A stretch of 64,000 nt of DNA from assembly GCF_040784935.1 (NCBI RefSeq), contig NZ_CP160680.1, forward strand, positions 124,001 through 188,000, in the 5' to 3' direction. The notes under the pieces are model-generated. The model did not search any database. It was not told the origin of the DNA and saw only the letters and a program-made list of their open reading frames with translations. Every line of letters begins with the position of its first letter. Position 1 is the first letter of the stretch. The stretch comes from Lewinella sp. LCG006. Its GTDB lineage: Bacteria; Bacteroidota; Bacteroidia; Chitinophagales; Saprospiraceae. Shown piece after piece: positions 8,285-15,830 of the stretch. The position numbers were made by a program, and so were the translations under genes.

Positions 8285-9055
8285 ATGAGAAAAACCTATC
8301 TCGTTAGTATTTTCCTATTAACCAGCCTGCTTGCTTTTGCTCAGATCAATGAAAGCGACACGGTTGGCTTCCAGCTTCAACTACGCTCGGGAGGTTCCTA
8401 TCAAACCGGAAATGTAGAACTTCTCCGGGTGACCAACCAGTTGGATGTATCCACAAGAATATCCAGCGATCTGGTTTTTAAAACGCAGAATAATTACTTC
8501 TACCAAAGATTTTTTGGCAACAAAGCAGATGAAGATTTGGCGAGCAGCAACTACCTGTACCTCCAACCGGAGAACATCCTCTATCCTTATGCCATAAGTT
8601 TTATCTCGACGAATTTCCGAAGAGACCTTGACCTGCGAACGTTTACCGGGCTCGGGCTGACCTATCAGTTACTACAAAAAACAGCTCAAACCGTCAAACT
8701 CTCGGCCAATGTGCTTTACGAGCAATCGACCTATCGTAGCCAAGTTTTCAATTATCAGGAATTTGATGGCTCGGAGCACATTAAGGCTTTTTGGAGCACG
8801 CTTTATCTCCGTGGCTTTCATCCATTAAAGGAAGCTGCCCTCAAGCTCACCTACGAACTCTATTGGCAACAGTCGCTAGCCGACAGGGTGAATTACCGCT
8901 ATCATCTCCTGGCTGGCTTGGACCTTAGCGTACGGAAGGGGTTTTCCATCCAGTCGAGGATCATCTACGCTTACGAAAACCTAGTGACGACGCGGGTCAA
9001 ACAAAAGGATTTGTTGTGGACCTGGGGATTGGCTTATCAGTTTAAATCAAAGTGA
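8285..9055 (+). CDS. DUF481 outer-membrane beta-barrel protein
   Basis: 256 aa. Signal peptide MRKTYLVSIFLLTSLLAFAQ, then alternating aromatic and polar strands typical of a small outer-membrane barrel (SGGSYQTGNVELLRVTNQLD, YYQRF-type turns, FTGLGLTYQLL) ending in TWGLAYQFKSK. The layout matches DUF481, the YdiY-like family. Function unknown; members are linked to salt or envelope stress. It stands alone after the repeat-rich gap. Confidence 0.75.
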   Translation: MRKTYLVSIFLLTSLLAFAQINESDTVGFQLQLRSGGSYQTGNVELLRVTNQLDVSTRISSDLVFKTQNNYFYQRFFGNKADEDLASSNYLYLQPENILYPYAISFISTNFRRDLDLRTFTGLGLTYQLLQKTAQTVKLSANVLYEQSTYRSQVFNYQEFDGSEHIKAFWSTLYLRGFHPLKEAALKLTYELYWQQSLADRVNYRYHLLAGLDLSVRKGFSIQSRIIYAYENLVTTRVKQKDLLWTWGLAYQFKSK

Positions 9056-9213
9056 TTGGGCGAGTAGCTTTATGGTTTTGTTGGGCTTTGGGGCATTTTT
9101 GTTAGTGGGATACTTTTTTTATTTGCTATTTTTCGCGGCTATAACGGTTAGTGTATGGTGCAACTCCAGCTCTTTGTTGTTTACAGGTCTGTATTATATT
9201 GTTGTCTCTTCAT

Positions 9214-9678
9214 TCATCTTATTGCAAATCTTTGTTGAGCAAATTCAAAATATTTTCTATTCTCTGTATTTGTAATGTCGGCCATTTGTTTTTCGACAAA
9301 ATCTAAAATCTCCTTCTTCTCATCGTTTGTTAATTCTATTCTTCCACTTGCCAATGACGTATCAAAACTTTGACTTGCTCCCTGTAAATAATTGAGCAAG
9401 TATTTTGTCTTTCCCCTGTTTAGTATTTCTTGAGCAAACAAATGATAGCTTCTATAAACTCCCCAAGTTTCTTTCGAACTTTTTGACAATTCTTGATATA
9501 GGTCTAAAATCAAACTATCTGGTACGATTGAAAAATCTTTTATCACATATTCACAAACTTTCATTCTGAAGTCCATATTAGGGTCTTTCAGATCGTCTCC
9601 GTGTTTTCCATTCCAGTCGAATTTTATCTTATTAAAATCCAAGTCTGAATATTCCTTTATGAACTTTTGGATTTCCAT
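9214..9678 (-). CDS. Hypothetical helical protein, AT-rich
   Basis: 154 aa, no family recognised. Mostly charged helices (MEIQKFIKEYSDLDFNKIKF, EKKEILDFVEKQMADI), no signal peptide or membrane segment, so probably cytoplasmic. Base composition is clearly more AT-rich than the flanking surface-protein genes, as in the other genes up to 14.2 kb. Its start lies 12 bp from one end of the attC-like palindrome, so it could be a gene cassette. Its size and features would suit an immunity or antitoxin-like protein, but nothing in the sequence proves that. The overlapping plus-strand frame is hydrophobic noise. Confidence 0.6.
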   Translation of the reverse strand: MEIQKFIKEYSDLDFNKIKFDWNGKHGDDLKDPNMDFRMKVCEYVIKDFSIVPDSLILDLYQELSKSSKETWGVYRSYHLFAQEILNRGKTKYLLNYLQGASQSFDTSLASGRIELTNDEKKEILDFVEKQMADITNTENRKYFEFAQQRFAIR

Positions 9679-9689
9679 TCATTTAATTG

Positions 9690-9828
9690 GTTATAACGTC
9701 TCGGTGCCGCGCAATGCCCGCCTTCACCAACGTCGCTAGATGGTTTTAACGTGACCAATTTAGGGCTTTTTACTCGAAGAATCAACGTTATGGCGGCATT
9801 GCGGCATTGACGCGTTAGCATTGTTAGC
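9690..9828 (-). other. attC-like imperfect palindrome
   Basis: GTTATAACG at 9690-9698 pairs with CGTTAGC near 9813-9819. Inward, TGCCGCGCAATGCCCGCC (9705-9722) pairs with GGCGGCATTGCGGCA (9792-9806), leaving small unpaired bulges on one side. The ends carry AAC/GTT triplets as integron attC sites do. Length about 139 nt is in the range of chromosomal-integron attC sites. It sits exactly between the stop of the OLD-nuclease gene and the start of the hypothetical gene, as attC does in cassette arrays. No integron integrase is in the window and the outer boxes do not fit the RYYYAAC/GTTRRRY consensus fully, so this is tentative. Confidence 0.45.
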
Positions 9829-9850
9829 TGTCGGATTTTTCATATAAAAA

Positions 9851-11671
9851 TTATTCGATTATTGATTGTATTTTCATAAATGCATTTTTAAGAATCTCAA
9901 TATTCTCAATTTCTTCTTTAGTCAAATCAAAAGCAATTTCGGACGCAATTTCTGGTTTACCTATATTTCTTTTACATAAGGTACTAATTAATCTTCTCAA
10001 GTCCTTTGAAAATTTAACACTATTCCTAATAGATTCAAAATCATTTATTGTCCATTCACTTTCATCGTCTTTCACGAATGCTCTAGTGCAGGTATTTTTT
10101 AATTGTATATTTGTAAAAACATCTTCAAACTCTTTAGCCCCAATAAAAAAACAATGATTTTCTAAAAAATCATCATCAAATCCAACCTCTCGTAATTTTG
10201 ATAATGTTACTTGGTTTTTTGAATTCGGAAACTGAGTATCCTTGTCAAGTAGAAGGATCGTACAATCTTTTTTATTTTTATGAAGAAACTTTAGTGCGTT
10301 ACTCCATTGGCCATTTGTCTGAAGGTTTATCAGTACGATACCATCTTCTATTAGATCTTTTTTAGTAAAAGTTTTATACAAAATAGGTATAGCATTTTGC
10401 TCACTCTCACCTTCAACAAGAAGGAAGCATTTTTCATAAAAAATGCTACTATTTTTGATTCCGCTAATTTCAGAAATCTTAGATAAAAATTGTCTGATGT
10501 CTTCGCTTTCATCAGTATCCAAATATAAGATTCTTGATTTTTCTTCTACTTCATTTCTTAAAACATGATTAATATTGTTAGCAGGGGCCCTATCAATCAT
10601 AGTTAATGAGTGAGTACAAATAATAGATTGAATATTCAAAGATTCATCTTCTGCTAAATCTCGAATTACATAGAACATCTTTCGTTGAGCGTCATAGTGA
10701 AGATTAGAATCAGGCTCGTCATATCCTCGGATTAAAAACCTATTCGAGTCAGCTGTTGCATTTATTTCAGCATCCCATTCAAGTATAGATAGAAAAATTT
10801 TCTTTTTCGAGCCTTCTCCTATTTGAGAAATAGATTTCTCTTTGCCCGAAGCATCAATAATGTTTAATCCAAAGAAAGAGAGTCCTCTTGAAAAATCAAT
10901 ATTGTAATTTCCTTTAATTATATCTATTTCAGGCTTGTACTTTTTAATATGCCCTAGTAATTGATTTTCTAATTTATTGTCTAAATCTGAGGTTATATTT
11001 CTTTTCAAGCCTTGAAAACTCTCTTTAAGCACCTCATTCCCGTCTTCATCTTTTTCATAGAATGAATTTCTGTATACAATTTCTAAAGTTTTTCTAATAA
11101 TACCTTCTGGATTTCCATAATCGCTTGACGAGAATCGTTGAAATATTGGCAGGTGATTAACAATACTATTGTATCTAATTTCTTGCCAAATTCTAGTTTT
11201 TGGTAACTCATGACGTTTTAGATAATCCTCGACAGCACCTTTTCTTTCAGCTTGATTTGATTTTCTATCAATTCCATATCGTTCTAATAGAGCTTTAAGT
11301 TCAGGCGCGTTTAAATCATTGTAATTATTAAGCTCATTATCTGAGTATACTTCTAGATAACAGAAATACTTTGACGATTCTGATTTCGGTATAATTCGCC
11401 TAATTTTTAATTCCCCATCCAAAATAAATTTAGAAATATCTACATTTTCACTAGATGGTGTTAAAGTCAATTCAATTTGAATAGCATCAGCATCATCTCT
11501 AAAGTCTTCATCTCCTGGATTTTTATTGTTCAAAATAATTTCAATCGCATCAAAAATAGTTGACTTACCTGCATCATTTTCGCCTATAAAAACCGTGAGA
11601 TTATGAAATGGAATTTCTCCCGAATCTTCATAACACTTCAGGCCTTTGATGGATAATTTTTTCAGCTTCAT
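9851..11671 (-). CDS. OLD-family AAA ATPase/TOPRIM nuclease
   Basis: 606 aa from the ATG at 11671; a TTG at 11692 would overlap the previous gene and is less likely. An ABC-type ATPase head occupies residues ~1-365: Walker A GENDAGKST at 30-38, signature SQIGEGSKKK at 282-291, Walker B region FLIRGYDEPD ending near 321, and H-loop THSLT near 353. A TOPRIM nuclease domain follows: LLVEGESEQNAI (Glu near 421), LLLDKDT (Asp476, Asp478) and KEFEDVF near 515. This is the overcoming-lysogenisation-defect layout seen in GajA and in retron or PARIS-type defence proteins, which cut DNA in an ATP-sensitive way. No GajB-like helicase is present. The partner gene ends 2 bp upstream. Confidence 0.85.
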   Translation of the reverse strand: MKLKKLSIKGLKCYEDSGEIPFHNLTVFIGENDAGKSTIFDAIEIILNNKNPGDEDFRDDADAIQIELTLTPSSENVDISKFILDGELKIRRIIPKSESSKYFCYLEVYSDNELNNYNDLNAPELKALLERYGIDRKSNQAERKGAVEDYLKRHELPKTRIWQEIRYNSIVNHLPIFQRFSSSDYGNPEGIIRKTLEIVYRNSFYEKDEDGNEVLKESFQGLKRNITSDLDNKLENQLLGHIKKYKPEIDIIKGNYNIDFSRGLSFFGLNIIDASGKEKSISQIGEGSKKKIFLSILEWDAEINATADSNRFLIRGYDEPDSNLHYDAQRKMFYVIRDLAEDESLNIQSIICTHSLTMIDRAPANNINHVLRNEVEEKSRILYLDTDESEDIRQFLSKISEISGIKNSSIFYEKCFLLVEGESEQNAIPILYKTFTKKDLIEDGIVLINLQTNGQWSNALKFLHKNKKDCTILLLDKDTQFPNSKNQVTLSKLREVGFDDDFLENHCFFIGAKEFEDVFTNIQLKNTCTRAFVKDDESEWTINDFESIRNSVKFSKDLRRLISTLCKRNIGKPEIASEIAFDLTKEEIENIEILKNAFMKIQSIIE

Positions 11672-11673
11672 TT

Positions 11674-11988
11674 TTACGAAAATTTCCCCCAATCTCTTTT
11701 AACGAACCAATTTGGGCTCCAAGTTATATAGTCGGCTGGATCAAAATGTTCCGTTAATACTTCTAAATTCACAACTTGTTCAGGATGTATAGAAAGTGTA
11801 TGTTTTCCATCAGGGCTTTCCAAGTCATAAGTATGGTATCTATCAGGGTTATCCTTTAGATTTCTTCTAGAAGGTCCATAATCAAAAGGGATACAAACCC
11901 TTGAAATTCTACCCTTAGACTTCGAATCAAAGGTGATTTTCACTTTTCTTTTGTCATGTATTGCCTGAATAAATGCTTCCTTTATCAT
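11674..11988 (-). CDS. 104-aa partner of OLD nuclease, WYL-like
   Basis: 104 aa, no family firmly recognised. It starts MIKEAFIQAIHDKRKVKITF, like the first helix and strand of WYL-type SH3-like regulatory domains, has a central YHTYDLESPDGKHTLSIHPEQVV strand pair (only its ends quoted), and ends in the aromatic-rich YITWSPNWFVKRDWGKFS. No signal peptide or membrane segment. Its stop codon is 2 bp before the nuclease ATG, so the two are translationally linked. A role as regulator or sensor for the nuclease is inferred from operon structure alone. It is AT-rich, like its neighbours. Confidence 0.65.
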   Translation of the reverse strand: MIKEAFIQAIHDKRKVKITFDSKSKGRISRVCIPFDYGPSRRNLKDNPDRYHTYDLESPDGKHTLSIHPEQVVNLEVLTEHFDPADYITWSPNWFVKRDWGKFS

Positions 11989-12128
11989 AGTAAAATTTAA
12001 TTAAGTTATAGAAATCTTACGTTTTTAGCAGCGTAAAAGTTCCATGAAAAGCTTTTTTTCATCCACTCATTATGCGAAACTCAAATACATCAGTATTACA
12101 CAATACTTAAATTTCTGCTTTGATTAAC

Positions 12129-12235
12129 ATCTGACAGCTAACTCAAAGGCCTGTCTGCGCCCTCACCTCCCAAAGCTCTTCACCATCCTATCTCTAGCGC
12201 AGACAGGTCAGTCGACGACGGCCAAATCCTTTGGC
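12129..12235. repeat. Inverted repeats at the right edge of the nuclease cassette
   Basis: ATCTGACAGCTAAC at 12129-12142 is the inverse of GTTAGCTGTCGGAT at 9823-9836 (13 of 14), so the two-gene nuclease operon is bracketed by matching ends. Just beyond lies an 11-bp stem (CCTGTCTGCGC 12150-12160, GCGCAGACAGG 12197-12207) and a small hairpin GCCAAA-TCC-TTTGGC (12221-12235). The remaining 12236-12601 holds no gene I can see; it contains an AGCCT/AGGCT arm pair near 12500-12550. Confidence 0.5.
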
Positions 12236-12601
12236 AACGAGCCGTTGGACCTGCCTTAAGACATTTACCACCCCTGATAGAGGTTATCGATAACGACTGT
12301 AGTGGAAAAGCGCATTTTGTTTGTTTTGCTTATCGAACTAAATTTAGGCTTTTTTCGGTTATTCTACTCCAAAAATAAATCAGCAATGCCCTTAAAAGTC
12401 TACTGAAATTCAAAATTCTCTCTTCCAAGTGTCGCCCAAGCCCAGGCAAGTACCATTGAATACCCATAAGAGCGTGCATATTGGCGGGGTTAGTCACAAG
12501 GGAGCCTCAACGCATGACCTCGCTATGCTCCGTCAGGCTTTAAGGCTTTTTTGTTCAGGCAGGTTTACCCTATTTCTTTTGGTTTAAAAGTACATGAATA
12601 C

Positions 12602-14215
12602 TTAAGCAATTTCATTTGCAACTTGTGAGACGCCGACTGTTACTAAATCTCTAAGGTAGGCATCAATATTTTTTCTTAAGTTGTCAGGTGTAGCATCTAA
12701 TGAGATAGTGTAGGGTTCAATCGGTATCGGCATTAAAGAATATGTTTCATCTTCATATCCAGATTGCCCTTGAACACGTTTTTTATGTTCTAAAAAACCT
12801 CCAATGGCTAGAATTGAGTCATCATAACTGTAGTGGTGAAGAGTTATTATCAAACTGTATTCTACATCTTCTCCTAGCTTAAACTGAAACTTAAACCACC
12901 CTCTGGGCAAACTCCTGTTAAAAAAATAATCGTGCTGATTTGCATACTCAATAATTTGCTTAGTATAATAATAGTTTTTTTCCTTGTCAGGATAAACACT
13001 TTCGACGTAAATCTTTGCCTTATCTTTTGGGATAACCTCAAAAAGTTCGTTCTTAATCTCTCCAATTAATTGATAACACATATCAAAAATGGCAACTCTA
13101 TTATCTGACAGCTGCTGTTGTCGTTCTTGTTCATTTTGTTCCCTTAGAGTGTCAATCTTTCCTGACAGAGCCTTTGCTGCGTCCAGTAAACTTGTAGTTG
13201 GCTTTGACTTGTAATTAAATACTCCCTCAATACTTTTCTTTTGTAGTTCACTGAAAAACTCTACTAACAACTTGGGATTACCATTATCGGCCGCTTCTAA
13301 CGCATCTATATAGCGAGGTTTATCTTCTCTTTTTATCGTTAAAGGAAAAAGGCCGTGCTTAATAAGAATAACACTTGCAAGAAGCCGTGCAACTCTTCCA
13401 TTTCCATCTTGGAAAGGATGTATTTGTGTAAAAGCATGATGCAACCAAGCAGAAATTATCACTGGATGAACCTCACTTTCGACTAATTCATTATAAATTT
13501 CAAGTAGTTTATCGATTTCCACATCAACTTGTACAGGAGGGCAATACTTAAAAACGGAACCATCATCCCTCTTGGGATTATTAGGAAATTCCTTAAACTT
13601 ACCACTTATAAGTTTTACTTGGACATTATTTCCAAATTGATCAATTGCTTCAGTTGTTTCTTGGTTTTGAGTAAGCAACTGATGCAATTGCTTTATAAAG
13701 GATTTAGATAATGGTCTCTCGTTTTTTACAAGGTCAAAAATAAAGTCAATAGCCTCAAAATGATCCTTAAGGTAGGCAAATAGCTTTCGAGGAGAAATAT
13801 TTGTGTCTCCATGTTGTAGGTAAGACTCGACAAAACCTTCCTTAATAAAAGTTTGAGTAATTCCTTCACTTAAATCATATAATTTTTCTACAACGCCAGT
13901 TTCAATCGCATGTTGCCGTTTGAGACGGCTTAAAAATTCTTCATAGTCGCTATTACCTTCTTGTAAAGTATTTCTCTTTCTATACCAAGTTGGTAAAATG
14001 TCATCTAATTTTGATGTATCTGCCTCTAACCAATTTTCACTAAAAGATATTGGCTTCCAAATTTCAATTTCCTTGCTATCAACTGAATCCATCTTTTCTT
14101 TCTTAGATTTTAAAATCTTTCTAGTTCTGTCCCTTTTAGACTTTCTACTTCGCAATTTACCATAAGATTTTCTAAATATTTTTCCTCGCTTTGTTTTTTT
14201 ATCTCCTTTCCCCAT
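12602..14215 (-). CDS. Fic protein with bTHX-like ribosomal N-terminus
   Basis: 537 aa. The Fic core spans residues ~100-330, with the catalytic motif HPFQDGNGR at 266-274 (His266 is the AMPylation base); a helix with AIETGVVEKLYDLSEG near 103-118 is where Fic proteins of this class carry their self-inhibitory or substrate-gating segment. The first ~26 residues start MGKGDKKTKRGKIFRKSYGK, which reads as small-subunit ribosomal protein bTHX, followed by a very basic linker to residue 41. The frame is continuous; a start at Met42 would drop the tail. Residues ~350-537 form an unrecognised C-terminal domain. Fic enzymes transfer AMP or other nucleotides to proteins; the tail suggests action on or near the ribosome (inference). 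No FicA-type antitoxin is adjacent. Confidence 0.85.
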   Translation of the reverse strand: MGKGDKKTKRGKIFRKSYGKLRSRKSKRDRTRKILKSKKEKMDSVDSKEIEIWKPISFSENWLEADTSKLDDILPTWYRKRNTLQEGNSDYEEFLSRLKRQHAIETGVVEKLYDLSEGITQTFIKEGFVESYLQHGDTNISPRKLFAYLKDHFEAIDFIFDLVKNERPLSKSFIKQLHQLLTQNQETTEAIDQFGNNVQVKLISGKFKEFPNNPKRDDGSVFKYCPPVQVDVEIDKLLEIYNELVESEVHPVIISAWLHHAFTQIHPFQDGNGRVARLLASVILIKHGLFPLTIKREDKPRYIDALEAADNGNPKLLVEFFSELQKKSIEGVFNYKSKPTTSLLDAAKALSGKIDTLREQNEQERQQQLSDNRVAIFDMCYQLIGEIKNELFEVIPKDKAKIYVESVYPDKEKNYYYTKQIIEYANQHDYFFNRSLPRGWFKFQFKLGEDVEYSLIITLHHYSYDDSILAIGGFLEHKKRVQGQSGYEDETYSLMPIPIEPYTISLDATPDNLRKNIDAYLRDLVTVGVSQVANEIA

Positions 14216-14269
14216 TAAAATAGTTTATAAAGTTATCTTACTTGCTTGCAACTTACTTATATGCGATCA

Positions 14270-14279
14270 CCCCCCCCCC
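14270..14279. repeat. Ten-C homopolymer upstream of the Fic gene
   Basis: An uninterrupted run of ten C residues lies 55 bp upstream of the Fic start on its coding strand side. Long C/G tracts are slippage-prone and in promoters can give phase-variable expression. No promoter boxes can be assigned with certainty. Confidence 0.5.
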
Positions 14280-14584
14280 AATTCTGACGTACTTTTACAA
14301 ACCCATCAATTTCGGATACTAAGCCCCACCTACTTACCTTTACCCTAATCGCCACTGCTTATCCTCTTTTTAAAAACGCCATTTTGCCGTGTGGGCCTGG
14401 CGAGGCAGTAAGTCCAGTAGCAGGCAGAGACTGCTTGCAGTCTGGAAAAAGGTGCCGGTATTTTGAATGATAAGCAGTATTCAACTCCGGAAAACAGCAA
14501 AATAGTGGATTCAAATTTGGCTGAGCCAGCGCGTTGGTCAACCTTGGTGTACAAGTATAGCGTATTATGGTGAATAGGGCAAGT

Positions 14585-14719
14585 GAATGGTACACCTAAG
14601 AGCATGTTTGGAGCTTGCTTACACCGAAAACCAAGCATTTAGCAACCTGGCTAAATCATTGATTTTCAAAAGTAATCCGCTCCAAACATGCTCTAAACAT
14701 TACCGCTTGTGTACCATTC
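14585..14719. repeat. Nested inverted repeat element
   Basis: Outer arms GAATGGTACAC (14585-14595) and GTGTACCATTC (14709-14719) and inner arms GAGCATGTTTGGAGC (14600-14614) and GCTCCAAACATGCTC (14679-14693) are perfect. The element ends 10 bp from the stop of the metal-transporter gene. The phrase ACACCTAAGAGCAT recurs near 38480, again close to a gene 3' end. It may be a MITE remnant or a terminator. The rest of 14216-14584 shows only unconvincing short frames. Confidence 0.6.
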
Positions 14720-14729
14720 GAAATCTAAC

Positions 14730-15440
14730 CTAGCCCAATTGTACATTAAACAGATAGCCCACCAGGGCCGTCAGCCCCATCGCGATGGTTCCCCAAAAGG
14801 TAATTCTGATAATGGCTTTGCTGATGCTCGACCCTCCAGTTTTAGCCGCCAAGGCTCCTAAAACGATCAGGAAGAAGAGGGCGAATCCGTAGAGTGCATA
14901 CTCCATGTTTTTCATCGGCAAAAAGAGGGTCACCAGGAATGGCAACAGTCCACCAGCAGTGAAGGCCGCTCCGGAGGCAAAAGCCGCCTGAATGGGTTTA
15001 GCCTGGCTGATTTCGTTGATCCCCAGTTCATCTCTGATGTGGGCTGCCAGGGCATCTTTTTCCGTCAGCTCTTTCGCAACGATCAGGGCGGTTTCTTTTT
15101 TCAGGCCTCTTTTTTCGTAGATGGCTGCCAGCAGTTGCAGTTCAATTTCCGGCGTCTCTTCCAGCTCAATCTTTTCTCGTTCTATATCTGCGCTCTCTAC
15201 ATCCGTTTGGGAACTCACCGAAACGTACTCCCCCGCCGCCATCGATAAAGCTCCCGCAACCAAACCAGCCAGGGTAGCTAGCACAATGGGCTCCCTAACA
15301 TCACTCGCCGCCGCTACCCCAATGGCGAGGCTCGCCGTGGACAAGATGCCATCGTTTGCGCCAAGCACTGCGGCTCTCAGCCAATTGCTACGGTGGATGT
15401 AGTGGCTGTCGAGGTAGTTGTCTATATTTTTTTCTGCCAT
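14730..15440 (-). CDS. VIT1/CCC1-family iron/manganese transporter
   Basis: 236 aa. The first membrane segment carries the family signature (NWLRAAVLGANDGILSTASL) and is followed by GALSMAAGEYVSVSSQTD; the charged cytosolic loop ~75-140 (EKIELEETPEIELQLLAAIY, EKDALAAHIRDELGI) resembles the metal-binding domain of VIT proteins. Four further hydrophobic segments follow, ending AMGLTALVGYLFNVQLG. These proteins move Fe2+ or Mn2+ out of the cytosol. The gene is monocistronic by position. Confidence 0.88.
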   Translation of the reverse strand: MAEKNIDNYLDSHYIHRSNWLRAAVLGANDGILSTASLAIGVAAASDVREPIVLATLAGLVAGALSMAAGEYVSVSSQTDVESADIEREKIELEETPEIELQLLAAIYEKRGLKKETALIVAKELTEKDALAAHIRDELGINEISQAKPIQAAFASGAAFTAGGLLPFLVTLFLPMKNMEYALYGFALFFLIVLGALAAKTGGSSISKAIIRITFWGTIAMGLTALVGYLFNVQLG

Positions 15441-15482
15441 GACTTGCTATTTGAATCCCAAATAATTCAATTGTTCTCTTGC

Positions 15483-15830
15483 TTAAGACTGTTCATAAAA
15501 CTTATCGATTTCGACATCACTAGCTGCAAAGCTTTCACCCGAAATTTCTTTTATTGTACGCTTAACAAAAGCGTAATTTTTCTTGGTGAACAATAATTCT
15601 CGATCTTCCTATTTGGCTATCGAAAAATCATCTAGCTGGGAAAAATTTTCCGCATCTGCTTTTATATTTTTCAGATAAGAAAAGTCAATAAATTCATTAT
15701 TCATAGTCTCTTCGTAATTGAAGCTACCGAAAAGCCTAAGTACAATAGAAACACCTACATAGGCTGTATTATCTTTTCTATTGACTCTCATTAGCGAATA
15801 GTTATATTCCCCAAATATCCTCTTTCTAAT
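15483..15830 (-). pseudogene. Gene remnant with in-frame TAG
   Basis: The minus-strand frame is open from 15830 and reads FGEYNYSL, MRVNRKDNTAYVGVSIVLRL, then LDDFSIAK, a TAG at 15611-15609, and without any frame change EDRELLFTKKNYAFVKRT and DVEIDKFYEQS to TAA at 15483. Both sides of the stop look like real protein, so this is probably a nonsense-mutated, 5'-truncated gene. Its upper end touches the end of the T9SS gene (5-bp overlap), and I see no start. Family not recognised; the strand-like first half could come from an outer-membrane protein. It fills most of the 385-bp gap 15441-15825. Confidence 0.6.

Noticed and set aside
9072-9275. 67-aa hydrophobic plus-strand ORF
   Set aside because: It overlaps the better-supported minus-strand gene and looks like random AT-rich hydrophobic translation.
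11672-11692. TTG start for the OLD nuclease
   Set aside because: It would overlap the partner gene; the ATG at 11671 follows the partner's stop by 2 bp and opens directly on the ATPase domain.
14345-14638. 97-aa and 78-aa minus-strand frames
   Set aside because: No family features, overlapping frames, and the region is part of an inverted-repeat element.
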